Below, piece by piece: positions 33,838 to 45,007 of a stretch of DNA of 64,000 nt. Position 1 is the stretch's first letter; every line of letters begins with the position of its first letter. Made by a program: the position numbers and the translations under genes. The notes beneath the pieces are model-generated. The model was not told where the DNA came from. It did not search any database and saw nothing but the letters and a program-made list of their open reading frames with translations. Where the stretch lies: NCBI RefSeq assembly GCF_003254465.1, contig NZ_QDFI01000017.1:1-64000 (forward strand). The letters are read 5' to 3'. The stretch is from Meridianimarinicoccus zhengii. GTDB lineage: Bacteria; Pseudomonadota; Alphaproteobacteria; Rhodobacterales; Rhodobacteraceae.

Positions 33838-36768
33838 ATGCAGGGGACACGAGTGGCGGCCTGGGACGATCATGCCGATGCCGGCGAGAAGCACTTCGTC
33901 GTTGCGATAGGCGCGTCCGCCGGGGGGCTCGATGCGCTGGAACGGTTGTTCCAGGGGATGCCGAACGATACCGGCGCAGCCTTCGTCGTCATCCAGCACC
34001 TGTCGCCCGACCACAAGAGCATGATGGCCTCGCTTCTGGCGCGGCACACCGCGATGCCGGTCGTCACGGTCGAGGACGACATGCCGCTTGCGCCGAACAC
34101 GGTGTTCCTGATCCCGCCCGGCGCGATCATGAAGGTCGAAGGCCGCCAGTTGCGCCTGACGCCCAAGGCACCGCGCGTCCTGACCTTGCCCATCGACGAA
34201 TTCTTCCATTCGATGGCCCCGCATTACGGCGATCATGCGGTCGGCGTGGTCCTTTCGGGCACCGGGTCCGACGGCACGCGCGGTGCGGGTGCGATCAACG
34301 AGGCGGGCGGTTTTCTCATCGCCCAGGACCCGGCCGATGCCCGGTTCGACGGGATGCCCCGCAGCGTGATCGCCACCGGGCTCGTGGATGCGGTGCTGCC
34401 GGTGGACGGCATCGGCGAACGCCTGACGGCGCATCTGACCAGCCAGCCGGTCCAGATCCGCGCAGGCGACGCCCCGCATGTGGACGATTACGACGGGCCG
34501 GACGATCCCATGTCCGGGATTGTCCACCTGTTGATGCGCTCCGGCCACGTCAATTTCGAGGACTACAAGCCCGGCACCGTCAACCGCCGGATCGAACGGC
34601 GGATGTCGGTGCGCCAGACAGCCGATCTCGACGGGTATTACCGGCTTCTTCAAGCCGATCCCGACGAACAGCGCCTGCTGAAACGTGAGCTTCTCATCCC
34701 GGTGACCCGCTTTTTCCGTGACCCGGACGCGTTCGAAACCCTGTCGGAAAAGGTCGTTCAGCCGCTTGTCGCGGGCAAGGCGAGCGGGGATGCCATCCGC
34801 ATCTGGTCCGTTGGCACGTCCACGGGCGAAGAAGCCTACAGCATCGCGATGATGTTCCTCGAAGCCTTCGATACGGCCCGGAAATGGCCACAGTTCAAGG
34901 TCTTCGCCACGGATGTCGAACAGGCCAACGTGGATCTCGCCGCGGCGGGCATCTACCCCGCCTCGATCGAGGCCGAGATCGGGCCCGGCCGGGTCGACAA
35001 GTATTTCCTGCGGCGCGGCGACCAGCTTCAGGTGCGCCCGGATCTGCGCCAGTCCATCGTGTTCGCGCGGCACAATCTTCTGGCCGACCCGCCCTTCACG
35101 AAGCTCGACCTGGCGATCTGCCGCAACATGCTGATCTATTTCAAGACCGCGGCGCAGGACCGCGTGCTGCGCAAGCTGCAATATGCGCTGCGGATGCAGG
35201 GCTTTCTGTTCCTCGGCTCGTCGGAAACGCTCGGCGCGGCACAGGGGGATTTCGGCACCGTCTGCCAGCGCCACAGGATCTGGCAGAAGCAGCGGGAATC
35301 CCGGATCCCGCTGCGCGACATCGCCTCGGATGCGGCGCCGCGGTCGGGCCAGGGATCGTACAGGGCCACCGCCCCGGTGACGTTCAACCGCGTGCCGAAA
35401 TCCGCCGTCGAGCTTGGGTACAAGTCGCTGATGGACGGGTTCGGACCGCCGCCCGCCGTGCTGGTGAACGAGCGGCAGGAAATCGTCCATTCCTACGGAA
35501 AGGTGCAGCAATTCCTGCGGGTGCGCGAAGGCGCGGCGCGGCTCGACCTCAGCCGCATGTTGCCGACATCGCTCGTGCCCGTCGCGTCGGCGGTGCTGTT
35601 CAGGCTGGCGCGGACCCGCGAAAGGACGGCGTCGGACCCGGTGCGGTTCGAGGACGAGGACGGGAACCGCCAGCGCGTTCGCCTGCATGCCGTGCCCGCC
35701 GGCGAACGCGACGGCGAAACGCTGGGCCTGCTGGTGTTCGAGGAATTGCAACCCGACGGCGCCGGAACGGGCAGCGATCCCGTCAACGTGATGGACGAGG
35801 CCTCGGAGCGCGTCGAGATCCTCGAGAACGAGCTCGCCGCCACGCGCGAAAACCTCCAGGCCACCATCGAGGAGCTTGAAGCCTCGAACGAGGAATTGCA
35901 GGCCACGAACGAAGAAATGATGGCCTCGAACGAGGAACTGCAAAGCTCCAACGAGGAATTGCAATCGGTCAACGAGGAACTGAACACGGTCAATGCCGAG
36001 TACCAGGAAAAGATCCAGATCCTGAACCGGCTGAATGCCGATCTCGACAACCTGACGCAGATCGTGTCGACCGGCGCGATCTTCGTGGACGCAGACATAT
36101 GCGTGACGCGGTTCAGTCCGGGCACGGCCGGCATCTTCAGCCTGCGCGACACCGATATCGGCCGGCCGCTCGGGGAACTGAACCACACGCTCGATTACCC
36201 GGCGCTGATGTCCGACCTGCGCCGGACACTGCAGTCGCATTTCGAGATCGAGACCGAGGTCACGGGCGCGGCGGGCCGGACATTCCTTGTGAAGATGATC
36301 CCCTACAAGGTGCCCTCCTCCAGCGAATACGGGGCGGTGCTGACGCTCCTCGACACGACCGACATGCGCGCCCGGCTGCGGCTTCAGGCCGTCATCGACA
36401 GCCTGGCCGAGCATATCGCGGTGCTGGACTCGCAGGGCACGATCCTCATGGTCAATCACGCTTGGAAGGAATTCGGGCGCAACGCGGGCGATCCGGGCGA
36501 GCGGTACGAGGCGGTCGGCGTGAACTATCTCGATGTCTGCCGGGTCGAACAGGGCGCGCCCGACAGCACCTTCGCCGAAAAGGCGCGAACCGGGCTCGGG
36601 GATCTGCTCGCGGGAAAGATATCCGAGTTCTCGCTCTTCTATCCGTGCCACGGGCGGGACGAACGGGCGTGGTTCGTGATGAATGCGCGCCCGCTCGGTG
36701 GCGATTTCGGTGGCGCGGTGGTCAGCCACGTGGACGTCACGGAGTGGCAGAAAGAGAACCCCGCGTGA
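33838..36768 (+). CDS. CheB-CheR-PAS hybrid chemoreceptor-modification-like protein
   Basis: Large cytoplasmic signalling protein of 976 residues. The CheB methylesterase domain (about 18-200) has the triad Ser27 in IGASAGG, His54 in VIQHLSPDH and Asp145 in SGTGSDGTRGAG. The CheR methyltransferase domain (about 220-480) includes IPVTRFFRDPDAFE, the SAM loop VGTSTGEEAYSIAM and CRNMLIYF. A repeat-rich coiled coil (about 657-740) is built on E-E-L-Q heptads such as ASNEELQATNEE. Two PAS-like domains follow (about 740-850 and 850-976). There is no kinase domain, unlike many relatives. The start may instead be GTG at 33853, which has CAGGGG 6 nt upstream. The stop overlaps the next gene's GTG, so the two proteins probably act together. 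Confidence 0.88.
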   Translation: MQGTRVAAWDDHADAGEKHFVVAIGASAGGLDALERLFQGMPNDTGAAFVVIQHLSPDHKSMMASLLARHTAMPVVTVEDDMPLAPNTVFLIPPGAIMKVEGRQLRLTPKAPRVLTLPIDEFFHSMAPHYGDHAVGVVLSGTGSDGTRGAGAINEAGGFLIAQDPADARFDGMPRSVIATGLVDAVLPVDGIGERLTAHLTSQPVQIRAGDAPHVDDYDGPDDPMSGIVHLLMRSGHVNFEDYKPGTVNRRIERRMSVRQTADLDGYYRLLQADPDEQRLLKRELLIPVTRFFRDPDAFETLSEKVVQPLVAGKASGDAIRIWSVGTSTGEEAYSIAMMFLEAFDTARKWPQFKVFATDVEQANVDLAAAGIYPASIEAEIGPGRVDKYFLRRGDQLQVRPDLRQSIVFARHNLLADPPFTKLDLAICRNMLIYFKTAAQDRVLRKLQYALRMQGFLFLGSSETLGAAQGDFGTVCQRHRIWQKQRESRIPLRDIASDAAPRSGQGSYRATAPVTFNRVPKSAVELGYKSLMDGFGPPPAVLVNERQEIVHSYGKVQQFLRVREGAARLDLSRMLPTSLVPVASAVLFRLARTRERTASDPVRFEDEDGNRQRVRLHAVPAGERDGETLGLLVFEELQPDGAGTGSDPVNVMDEASERVEILENELAATRENLQATIEELEASNEELQATNEEMMASNEELQSSNEELQSVNEELNTVNAEYQEKIQILNRLNADLDNLTQIVSTGAIFVDADICVTRFSPGTAGIFSLRDTDIGRPLGELNHTLDYPALMSDLRRTLQSHFEIETEVTGAAGRTFLVKMIPYKVPSSSEYGAVLTLLDTTDMRARLRLQAVIDSLAEHIAVLDSQGTILMVNHAWKEFGRNAGDPGERYEAVGVNYLDVCRVEQGAPDSTFAEKARTGLGDLLAGKISEFSLFYPCHGRDERAWFVMNARPLGGDFGGAVVSHVDVTEWQKENPA

Positions 36769-39431
36769 CCAGCGTCCCGGACGGGGGGGATGGCGGGGAC
36801 GGCGACGCGCCCGCCATCCTGCACCGGCTGCGCGGGGTGCTGGCGCGGGCGATGCTGGACGAGCGGGACAGGCAGGCGGTGCCGCATCTCCTGGACCGGC
36901 TCGCGGTGCATCTGGACGAACAGCGGGCAGCACTCGACGATATCCTCCAGGTGCAGACCGAAGCGCTCGCCGCGCTGTCGCTGGACGCGCTCGTCTTTCG
37001 CAAGCTCCCGCTGCCGGCCGTCCGGGTCACCCTGGATCTCCATGTGCTGGAACAGAACGACCGGGCGGCCGCCCTGTTCGGGCCGCCGCGCAATCCGGGG
37101 CTGCCGCGCAATATCCTCGCCACGGCCATGACGCGGCAGGATTTCGACATGCTGCGCCGCACCATGGCACGGGCCGAACGGGACAGCGCCGCGGTGACGG
37201 CGCCCTTCGCGCTGACCGGCACGGTGCCGCAGGCGGGTGCAGCCGGTGCCGTGTCCGGGCCGGTGCGTGCCCATTGCCTCTGCGTGCGGCTGCGCGACGA
37301 TGACAGGCGTCTCATCGTCTTCGAACCCAGCCGCAACGACACGCAGCACGAGGTCGAAACGCTCCGCCTGCTCATCGACCGGACCGAGATGCTGACCTGG
37401 GTGACCGACCCCGCGGGCCATTTTACGCAGGCGAGCACCGCCTTCGCCGCGTCGGTCGGACACAGTCCCGACCAGGTCGTGGGCCAGCCGCGTCTTGCCG
37501 TGCTGCCCGCAGAAGAGGCGGTGTTCCACGAGAACTGGGACACCCGGATCGCCCGCACGGGCAAGGCGGTGCGTTTCCGCGAAAGCCGCCATTGCATCGC
37601 CGCCAGCCAGCCCGGCGCGCACCCGCTGCGGCGCGTGTTCGAGACGACGAAATTCCCAATCGTCTCCCCCGGTGGCCGGATCACGGGGATCGCCACGATC
37701 TCCGCCGACATCACGCGCACCGTGGAAGAGGCGAAGATGCGCCGCCTGAGCGAACAGGTCTTCGAACAATCCTCCGACGGGATCGTGCTGCTGGACGCGG
37801 ATCTCCGGATCGAGATGGTGAACCCCGCATTCGAGCGGATGATGGGGTTCCGCGCCGACGGCGTGAAGGGCCACCACATCGACGGCTTCCTGCTCGAACG
37901 CGAAAGCCGTAATGTCCTGCGCAAGATCCGCTCGGGCCTGAACCTCCACGGCAAGTGGGCGGGCGAGGTCATGCAGCGGGCCGCGTCGGGCCGCGATGTC
38001 GTGGTCTGGTTCTCGATCAATCAGCTCAACGACGCTGCGGGGCAGCGCGCCGGGTACGTGGCCGTGCAGACTGACCTGACCCATGTGCGCGAGATCGAGA
38101 GCGAGAACATGCGGCTCGCCCATTTCGACCATCTCACCGGGCTGCCCAATCGCGTCGAGCTGATGGACCAGATGGCCGACCTGATCGCCTTCGCGCGGGT
38201 CGGGTCCCGGTCGCTCGGTGTCGTGTTCATGGATCTCGATCGGTTCAAGGCGATCAACGACAGCCTGGGCCATACCGCAGGCGACCGGCTGCTCAAGACG
38301 CTGGCGGGGCGCCTTTCCGCGATCCTGCGCGGCGACGACCTGCTGGCGCGGATCGGGGGCGACGAATTCGTGCTGCTCCTGCCCGGCCTGACGGCGGCCC
38401 ATGCTCATGAAACCGTCGCCCGCTTCGCCGAGGCCGTGCGCCGCCCCTTCGATCTCGACGGGCTCGCCGATTACCAGGCCAGCGCGTCCTTCGGGGTCGC
38501 GCTCTATCCCGATCACGGCACGACGGTCGAAGACCTGCTGCGCCACGCCGACACCGCGATGTACAGCGCCAAGGCTTCCGGCCGGGACCGTATCGCCCTT
38601 TACGACCCGAAACTGGGCGAACAGGCCGCGCAGTCGCTGAACATGCGCAACGCGGTGGTGCCCGCGCTCGGCAATGGCGAGATCGAGCTGCATTACCAGC
38701 CCATCTTCCGGCTTCACGACAGGCGCGTCTGCGGGGCCGAGGCGCTGGTGCGCTGGAACCGCCCCGGCTTCGGCCTGATCCAGCCGGGCGAATTCCTGCC
38801 CTCCATGGAACTCGGGGGGCTGATCGCGCAACTGGATCATTTCGTCCTGCAGGAGGCGATCGGCACCCTTGCGGACTGGCAGCGCCGGGGCCTGTGCCGC
38901 GACGGCTGGACCATGTCCGTCAACCAGACCGCCGTCGACATCACCGCGGCCAACTGGTCCGGCAGGCTGCGGCAGATGATGGTGCAGGCGGGGCTTGTGT
39001 CCGCACCGCGGGGCGGGGGGCCCGACGCAGTCGCGCTTCAGATCGAACTGACCGAACAGCACATGGCGCAGCCCAGCGACACGGTTTTGCGCAACCTGCA
39101 CGCGCTGGCCGGGATGGGGGTGTCGCTGGCCGTGGACGATTTCGGAAAGGGTTACAGCAACATGTCCTACCTGCAATCCCTGCCGATCACGACGCTCAAG
39201 CTGGATGCGGCCTTCGTACGCGCGCTCGACATCGACCCGGATGCCAACGTGCTGGTGGAAGCGATGGTGGGCCTCGGCAAGCGGCTTGGCTACCTGACCG
39301 TGGCCGAAGGCGTCGAAAGGGACAGCCAGGTCAGGATCCTGTCCGGCATCGGCTGCGATATCGGCCAGGGTTTCCTCGTGTCAGGGGCCTTGCCCAAGGT
39401 CGAATTCGAAACCCGCTTCCTGAACGGCTGA
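36765..39431 (+). CDS. PAS-GGDEF-EAL protein (cyclic-di-GMP synthesis/degradation)
   Basis: Cytoplasmic signalling protein, 888 residues. It begins with a helical N-terminus, then two PAS domains (about 205-330 and 330-455, e.g. QVFEQSSDGIVLLDADLRIE). The GGDEF domain has intact GGDEF at 531-535 and an inhibitory-site RGDD five residues before it. The EAL domain has intact Glu-Ala-Leu at 659-661 in GAEALVRWNR, and DDFGKGYSNMSYL later. Both catalytic domains look active, so it could make and break cyclic-di-GMP. The GTG start at 36765 overlaps the CheB-CheR stop (GTGA), which implies coupled translation. No transmembrane segment is present. Confidence 0.9.
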   Translation: MTSVPDGGDGGDGDAPAILHRLRGVLARAMLDERDRQAVPHLLDRLAVHLDEQRAALDDILQVQTEALAALSLDALVFRKLPLPAVRVTLDLHVLEQNDRAAALFGPPRNPGLPRNILATAMTRQDFDMLRRTMARAERDSAAVTAPFALTGTVPQAGAAGAVSGPVRAHCLCVRLRDDDRRLIVFEPSRNDTQHEVETLRLLIDRTEMLTWVTDPAGHFTQASTAFAASVGHSPDQVVGQPRLAVLPAEEAVFHENWDTRIARTGKAVRFRESRHCIAASQPGAHPLRRVFETTKFPIVSPGGRITGIATISADITRTVEEAKMRRLSEQVFEQSSDGIVLLDADLRIEMVNPAFERMMGFRADGVKGHHIDGFLLERESRNVLRKIRSGLNLHGKWAGEVMQRAASGRDVVVWFSINQLNDAAGQRAGYVAVQTDLTHVREIESENMRLAHFDHLTGLPNRVELMDQMADLIAFARVGSRSLGVVFMDLDRFKAINDSLGHTAGDRLLKTLAGRLSAILRGDDLLARIGGDEFVLLLPGLTAAHAHETVARFAEAVRRPFDLDGLADYQASASFGVALYPDHGTTVEDLLRHADTAMYSAKASGRDRIALYDPKLGEQAAQSLNMRNAVVPALGNGEIELHYQPIFRLHDRRVCGAEALVRWNRPGFGLIQPGEFLPSMELGGLIAQLDHFVLQEAIGTLADWQRRGLCRDGWTMSVNQTAVDITAANWSGRLRQMMVQAGLVSAPRGGGPDAVALQIELTEQHMAQPSDTVLRNLHALAGMGVSLAVDDFGKGYSNMSYLQSLPITTLKLDAAFVRALDIDPDANVLVEAMVGLGKRLGYLTVAEGVERDSQVRILSGIGCDIGQGFLVSGALPKVEFETRFLNG

Positions 39432-39451
39432 CGGACGTTGCCGCGCCGCAG

Positions 39452-39470
39452 GGGGGGCGGATCGCCCCCC
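39452..39470. terminator. Hairpin between convergent GGDEF-EAL gene and guaB
   Basis: Perfect 8-bp stem GGGGGGCG / CGCCCCCC with a 3-nt loop in the 70-bp convergent gap. No T-run follows. It is probably a shared transcription end. Confidence 0.5.
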
Positions 39471-39501
39471 GGTTGCATCGACGGCGCCCCGCCGCCGCGG
39501 G

Positions 39502-40989
<1,488 letters not shown>

Positions 40990-41030
40990 CTATCGCATGG
41001 AAGCGGCAGGGGCGAAAGAGCCAATCGCCC

Positions 41031-42122
41031 CTACAGGTAGTGCAGTGATGTCCCCTTGTGGAACAGATGCAGCTTTTCCGGCGCCGCCGTCAGGGCCAGC
41101 TTGGTGCCCCGCTCGACATGCACGATGCCCGGCAGCTTGGCGACCATCTGCTTGCCTTCCGCGCCGCCGGTGTTGGAGTACATCACCGTCACGTCGCCCA
41201 GCCGTTCCGAGATCTCCACGTCGAAGGGCACGAAACCCGGCGCGCCGTCCTCCGCCACCACCAGGTCCTCGGGCCGCACGCCCAGTTTGACCTTCGCCCC
41301 CATCAGGTTGTCGGCCGACGGCACATGCGCCGTCACCTCGCCCCCGGCGGTGCGGACGGTGGTGTGCTGGCCCGTTCCCGTCACCTCGGCATCCATCAGG
41401 TTCATGGCGGGCGAGCCGATGAACTGCGCCACGAACGTGTTCTGCGGGCGTTCGTACAGGTCCAGCGGCGTGCCGACCTGGCTGATCCCGCCGCCCGCCA
41501 GCACCACGATGCGCGTGGCCAGCGTCATCGCCTCCACCTGGTCGTGGGTGACGTAGATCATCGTGCTGTCGGGCATCGATTCCTTCAGCTGCGCGATCTC
41601 GATCCGCGTCGCCACCCGCAACGCGGCATCGAGGTTCGACAGCGGTTCGTCGAACAGGTACACCTTCGGATCGCGCACGATGGACCGCCCGATCGCCACG
41701 CGCTGGCGCTGCCCGCCCGACAGCGCCTTGGGCAACCGGTCGAGATACGGCTCCAGTTGCAGGATCTTCGCGGCCTTGTTCACCGCCGCGTCGATCTCGT
41801 CCTTGCTCTTCTTGGCGATCTTCAGCGCGAAGCTCATGTTGTCGCGCACCGTCATGTGCGGATAAAGCGCGTAGGACTGGAACACCATTGCGATCCCGCG
41901 TTGCGCGGGCGGCACGTCGTTCATCACCTCGCCCTCGATCTCCAGCGTGCCGCCGGTGATCTTCTCCAGCCCCGCGATCATCCGCAGCAGCGTGGACTTG
42001 CCGCAGCCCGACGGACCGACGAAGACGATCAGCTCGCCCTTCTCGATGTCGAGATTGATGTCGCTCAGCACCCTGACCTCGCCATAGGCCTTCGCGACAT
42101 CCTTCAGGTTCAGTTCGGCCAT
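41031..42122 (-). CDS. aglK: Alpha-glucoside ABC transporter ATP-binding protein
   Basis: ATPase of the alpha-glucoside importer, 363 residues, MalK/UgpC family. Walker [10 protein letters not shown] is at 36-44, the signature ALSGGQRQRVAIGRS at about 133-147, Walker B VYLFDEPLSNLDAALR at about 155-170 and the switch His in YVTHDQVEAM. The C-terminal OB-fold/TOBE region (about 245-363) is present, including KLGVRPEDLVV. The start at 42122 has GAGGGAGG just upstream; upstream codons in the same frame belong to the aglA end. It is the last gene of aglE-F-G-A-K, the order known from Sinorhizobium meliloti. Confidence 0.92.
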   Translation of the reverse strand: MAELNLKDVAKAYGEVRVLSDINLDIEKGELIVFVGPSGCGKSTLLRMIAGLEKITGGTLEIEGEVMNDVPPAQRGIAMVFQSYALYPHMTVRDNMSFALKIAKKSKDEIDAAVNKAAKILQLEPYLDRLPKALSGGQRQRVAIGRSIVRDPKVYLFDEPLSNLDAALRVATRIEIAQLKESMPDSTMIYVTHDQVEAMTLATRIVVLAGGGISQVGTPLDLYERPQNTFVAQFIGSPAMNLMDAEVTGTGQHTTVRTAGGEVTAHVPSADNLMGAKVKLGVRPEDLVVAEDGAPGFVPFDVEISERLGDVTVMYSNTGGAEGKQMVAKLPGIVHVERGTKLALTAAPEKLHLFHKGTSLHYL

Positions 42123-42148
42123 GTTTGTCCCTCCCTCAATGCCCGCGC

Positions 42149-43819
42149 TCAGGTCTCGTCCGTGCGGCGCAGCGCGAACACGGCCTGCCATGCGGGCAGG
42201 CGAAGCCCCCCCGCGGTCTCTTCCACGCGGAACGGTGCGCCGCGGTCGATGGTCCAGTCCCCGTCCGGCAGCGCCACGTCCTGCGGCTTGTCCGACAGGT
42301 TGAAGGCGCAGAACACCTCCTCACCGTCATGGTCGCGGACGAACGAGATCGCATCATCCTTGGCGGCGACGATGGTCATGCCGCCCTTGCGCAGCGCCGC
42401 GTGCGCCTGCCGGAAACCCAGCATCGCGCGATAGAACTGAAGCATGCTGCCCGGGTCGCGCTCCTGCTTCGATACCGCATGGCCCAGATGCTCCATCGCC
42501 ACCGGCAGCCACGGATGCGCCTCGGTAAAGCCGCCATGGGCGGCGTCCGCCGACCACGGCATCGGCGTGCGGCAGCCGTCGCGCCCCTTGAACTTGGGCC
42601 AGAACCGCTTGCCATAGGGGTCCTGCAGATCCTCGTAGGCGACATAGGCCTCGCCCAGTCCCAGTTCCTCGCCCTGGTACAGGCACACCGAGCCGCGGAT
42701 CGACATCAGAAGCCCGGCATAGGCCCGCGCCGCGGCATCGCCAAGCCCCCAGCGGGTCGTGTGCCGCACCACGTCATGGTTGGAATAGGCCCAGCAGGCC
42801 CAGCCCTCGGTCACGATCCGCATGTAGCGTTCCAGCACCTGCGCCACCTGCCCGCCCGACGGATAGACGTTCGACAGGAAGTCGAAATCGTAGCACATGT
42901 GCAGCAGGTCGTCCCCGGCGGTGTATTCCGCCTGCACCTGCGTGCCGCGCTGGCTTTCGCCGACCTCGCCCACGCTGGTGGTGCCGGGATAGTCGTCCAT
43001 CACCGCGCGCAGACGCCGCAGGAAGCCGATATTCTCGGGCTGGGTCTTGTCGTACAGGTGATCCTGGAAATTGTAGGGGTTCACCGCGGGCGCCGTGTTC
43101 TCGTTGCGATCCTCCGGCGCAAGCGGCGGGTTGTCCCGCAACTGCCGGTCATGGAAATAGAAATTCACCGTGTCCAGCCGGAATCCGTCGACGCCCCGGT
43201 CCAGCCAGTAGCGCGATATCCGCAGCATCTCCTCCTGCACGGCCGCGCAATGGAAGTTCAGGTCCGGCTGCTGGGTCAGGAAGTTGTGCAGGTAATACTG
43301 CATCCGCTCCCCGTCCCATTCCCACGCGCTGCCGCCGAAGATCGACAGCCAGTTGTTGGGCGGGCTGCCATCGGGCTTGGCGTCGGCCCAGACATACCAG
43401 TCGGCGCGCGCATTGTCGCGGCTCGACCGGCTTTCCTTGAACCACGGGTGCTGGTCGCTCGTGTGGCTCATGACAAGGTCGATCAGCACCTTCAGCCCCA
43501 GCCCGTGCGCCCGGTCGATCAGCGCGTCGAAATCGCCCAGGCTGCCGAACATCGGGTCCACGTCGCGGTAATCCGACACGTCATAGCCGAAATCCAGCAT
43601 GGGCGACCGGAAGAAGGGCGAGATCCAGATCGCATCCACGCCCAGCTTCGCCACGTGTTCCAGACGGTGGATGATGCCCGCCAGATCGCCGATGCCGTCA
43701 TTGTTGCTGTCCTGAAAGGACCGGGGATAGATCTGGTAGATCGCGGCGCCGCGCCACCAGTCTGGATCGACGGGCCCGGCGGGCCGATGGGGCGCCGGGC
43801 GGGGTTCGAGATGAACCAT
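42149..43819 (-). CDS. aglA: Alpha-glucosidase, glycoside hydrolase family 13
   Basis: Cytoplasmic alpha-glucosidase that splits imported alpha-glucosides such as sucrose, maltose or trehalose, 556 residues. The GH13 barrel starts DWWRGAAIYQIYPRSFQDSN. The four conserved regions are visible: DLVMSHTSDQHPWF, nucleophile Asp216 in GFRLDTVNF, acid/base Glu285 in VGEVGES, and Asp349 in YSNHDVVRH. The C-terminal beta domain ends near LPAWQAVFAL. There is no signal peptide, consistent with hydrolysis after import. It sits between aglG and aglK with short gaps. The exact substrate preference is not readable from the sequence. Confidence 0.93.
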   Translation of the reverse strand: MVHLEPRPAPHRPAGPVDPDWWRGAAIYQIYPRSFQDSNNDGIGDLAGIIHRLEHVAKLGVDAIWISPFFRSPMLDFGYDVSDYRDVDPMFGSLGDFDALIDRAHGLGLKVLIDLVMSHTSDQHPWFKESRSSRDNARADWYVWADAKPDGSPPNNWLSIFGGSAWEWDGERMQYYLHNFLTQQPDLNFHCAAVQEEMLRISRYWLDRGVDGFRLDTVNFYFHDRQLRDNPPLAPEDRNENTAPAVNPYNFQDHLYDKTQPENIGFLRRLRAVMDDYPGTTSVGEVGESQRGTQVQAEYTAGDDLLHMCYDFDFLSNVYPSGGQVAQVLERYMRIVTEGWACWAYSNHDVVRHTTRWGLGDAAARAYAGLLMSIRGSVCLYQGEELGLGEAYVAYEDLQDPYGKRFWPKFKGRDGCRTPMPWSADAAHGGFTEAHPWLPVAMEHLGHAVSKQERDPGSMLQFYRAMLGFRQAHAALRKGGMTIVAAKDDAISFVRDHDGEEVFCAFNLSDKPQDVALPDGDWTIDRGAPFRVEETAGGLRLPAWQAVFALRRTDET

Positions 43820-43845
43820 GGAATCGTACTCCGGTTACTTGTCAG

Positions 43846-44994
43846 TCACTTCACGGACCCGGCCAGCAGGCCGCGCACGAGGAACCGCTGCATGGTGAAG
43901 AACACGACCAGCGGCACGGCGATGGACACGAAGGCCGCGGTGGCAAGGATGCCCCAGTCGCCGCCGCGCGACCCCAGCAGGTCGTCGGCGATCTTGACGG
44001 TCATCACCTTGGCGTCGTCGGACGACGGCAGGAACACCTTGGCCACCAGCAGGTCGTTCCATGTCCACAGGAACTGGAAGATCGAGAACGCGGCGAGCGC
44101 CGGCAGGCTCAGGGGCAGCACGATCTTGGTGAAGACCTGGAAATCCGTGGCCCCGTCCACCTTGGCGGACTCGATGATGTCGCGCGGCAAGCCGACCATG
44201 TAGTTGCGCAACAGATAGACCGCGAGCGGCATGCCGAACGCCGTGTGCGCGAACCATATGCCAAGAAAACTCTGCCCCACCCCGATGGAATTGTGGAAAT
44301 TCAGCATCGGCACCAACGCCAGCTGCAAGGGCACGACCAGCAGCCCGACCACCGCGGCGATCAGCCAGCCGCGCCCCGGAAAATCCATCCACGCCAGCGC
44401 GTACGCCGCGAAAGCCGCGATCAGGATCGGGATGATCGTCGCGGGGATCGTCACCGTCATCGTGTTGATGAAGGCGCGGTCCATGTTGTCAGCGGTCAAC
44501 ACCTGCCGGTAATTCGCCAGGGTGAACTGCGGCGGCGTCTTGGCCGCGAAATAGATTCGCTGGGTGCCCGATGGCTCCTCCGCGCTGACCAGCCGATAGG
44601 TCCCGTCCGGGTTGACGGTCAGCATGGCCCCGTCGCGGGTCTCGATCTCCGTGCCCGCGACCGCCGCGCGCGGATCGAAGGCCGACACGCTGAACGCCGT
44701 GACCTGCCCTGCGCCGCTGCCGAAGGTTTCCTGCAACTCGGGATCGTCGAAGATGTTGCCGCTCAGCACCCAGTCCCCGTCGATCTGCGCGGCATCCCCG
44801 CCCGCCGCGGTGCGGAAGGTCAGTTCCACCGAGAACGGCGCCTGCCACCAGCCCGAGGCCGAGATCTGGTCGCGGTCGCGGAACGACGACACCAGCAACC
44901 CCACCGTGGGGATCAGCCAGATCAGCACCAGCGCCAGCACCGACAGATGGGTGGCGATGGAAAGGCTCGATTTCTTGCCTGCGATATTGTCCAT
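43846..44994 (-). CDS. aglG: Alpha-glucoside ABC transporter permease AglG
   Basis: MalG-type permease, 382 residues. After the first span (about 14-36, LSVLALVLIWLIPTVGLLV) comes a long periplasmic region of about 120 residues that is unusual for MalG in general. The total length, however, is like AglG of S. meliloti, so the insert is probably a family trait. Five further spans follow, including GWLIAAVVGLLVVPLQLALVP. The EAA loop ESAKVDGATDFQVFTKIVLP, which contacts AglK, is clear. It lies between aglF and aglA. Confidence 0.9.
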   Translation of the reverse strand: MDNIAGKKSSLSIATHLSVLALVLIWLIPTVGLLVSSFRDRDQISASGWWQAPFSVELTFRTAAGGDAAQIDGDWVLSGNIFDDPELQETFGSGAGQVTAFSVSAFDPRAAVAGTEIETRDGAMLTVNPDGTYRLVSAEEPSGTQRIYFAAKTPPQFTLANYRQVLTADNMDRAFINTMTVTIPATIIPILIAAFAAYALAWMDFPGRGWLIAAVVGLLVVPLQLALVPMLNFHNSIGVGQSFLGIWFAHTAFGMPLAVYLLRNYMVGLPRDIIESAKVDGATDFQVFTKIVLPLSLPALAAFSIFQFLWTWNDLLVAKVFLPSSDDAKVMTVKIADDLLGSRGGDWGILATAAFVSIAVPLVVFFTMQRFLVRGLLAGSVK

Positions 44995-45007
44995 GTTCCC
45001 GACCTCC

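Noticed and set aside
35870-36000. 21-nt periodic repeats inside the CheB-CheR gene
   Set aside because: They encode the E-E-L-Q heptads of a coiled coil common to this protein family, so they are explained by protein structure and not a separate DNA element.
33562-36933. Long open frame (1123 codons) on the minus strand opposite the CheB-CheR hybrid
   Set aside because: The plus strand carries intact CheB, CheR and PAS motifs over the whole length; the opposite frame has no recognisable feature.
36639-39176. 845-codon frame opposite the GGDEF-EAL gene
   Set aside because: Antisense shadow of a gene with intact GGDEF and EAL motifs.
44500-44900. Large periplasmic insert in AglG as a possible fusion
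   Set aside because: The total length is close to AglG of Sinorhizobium meliloti, so the insert appears to be a normal feature of this permease group.
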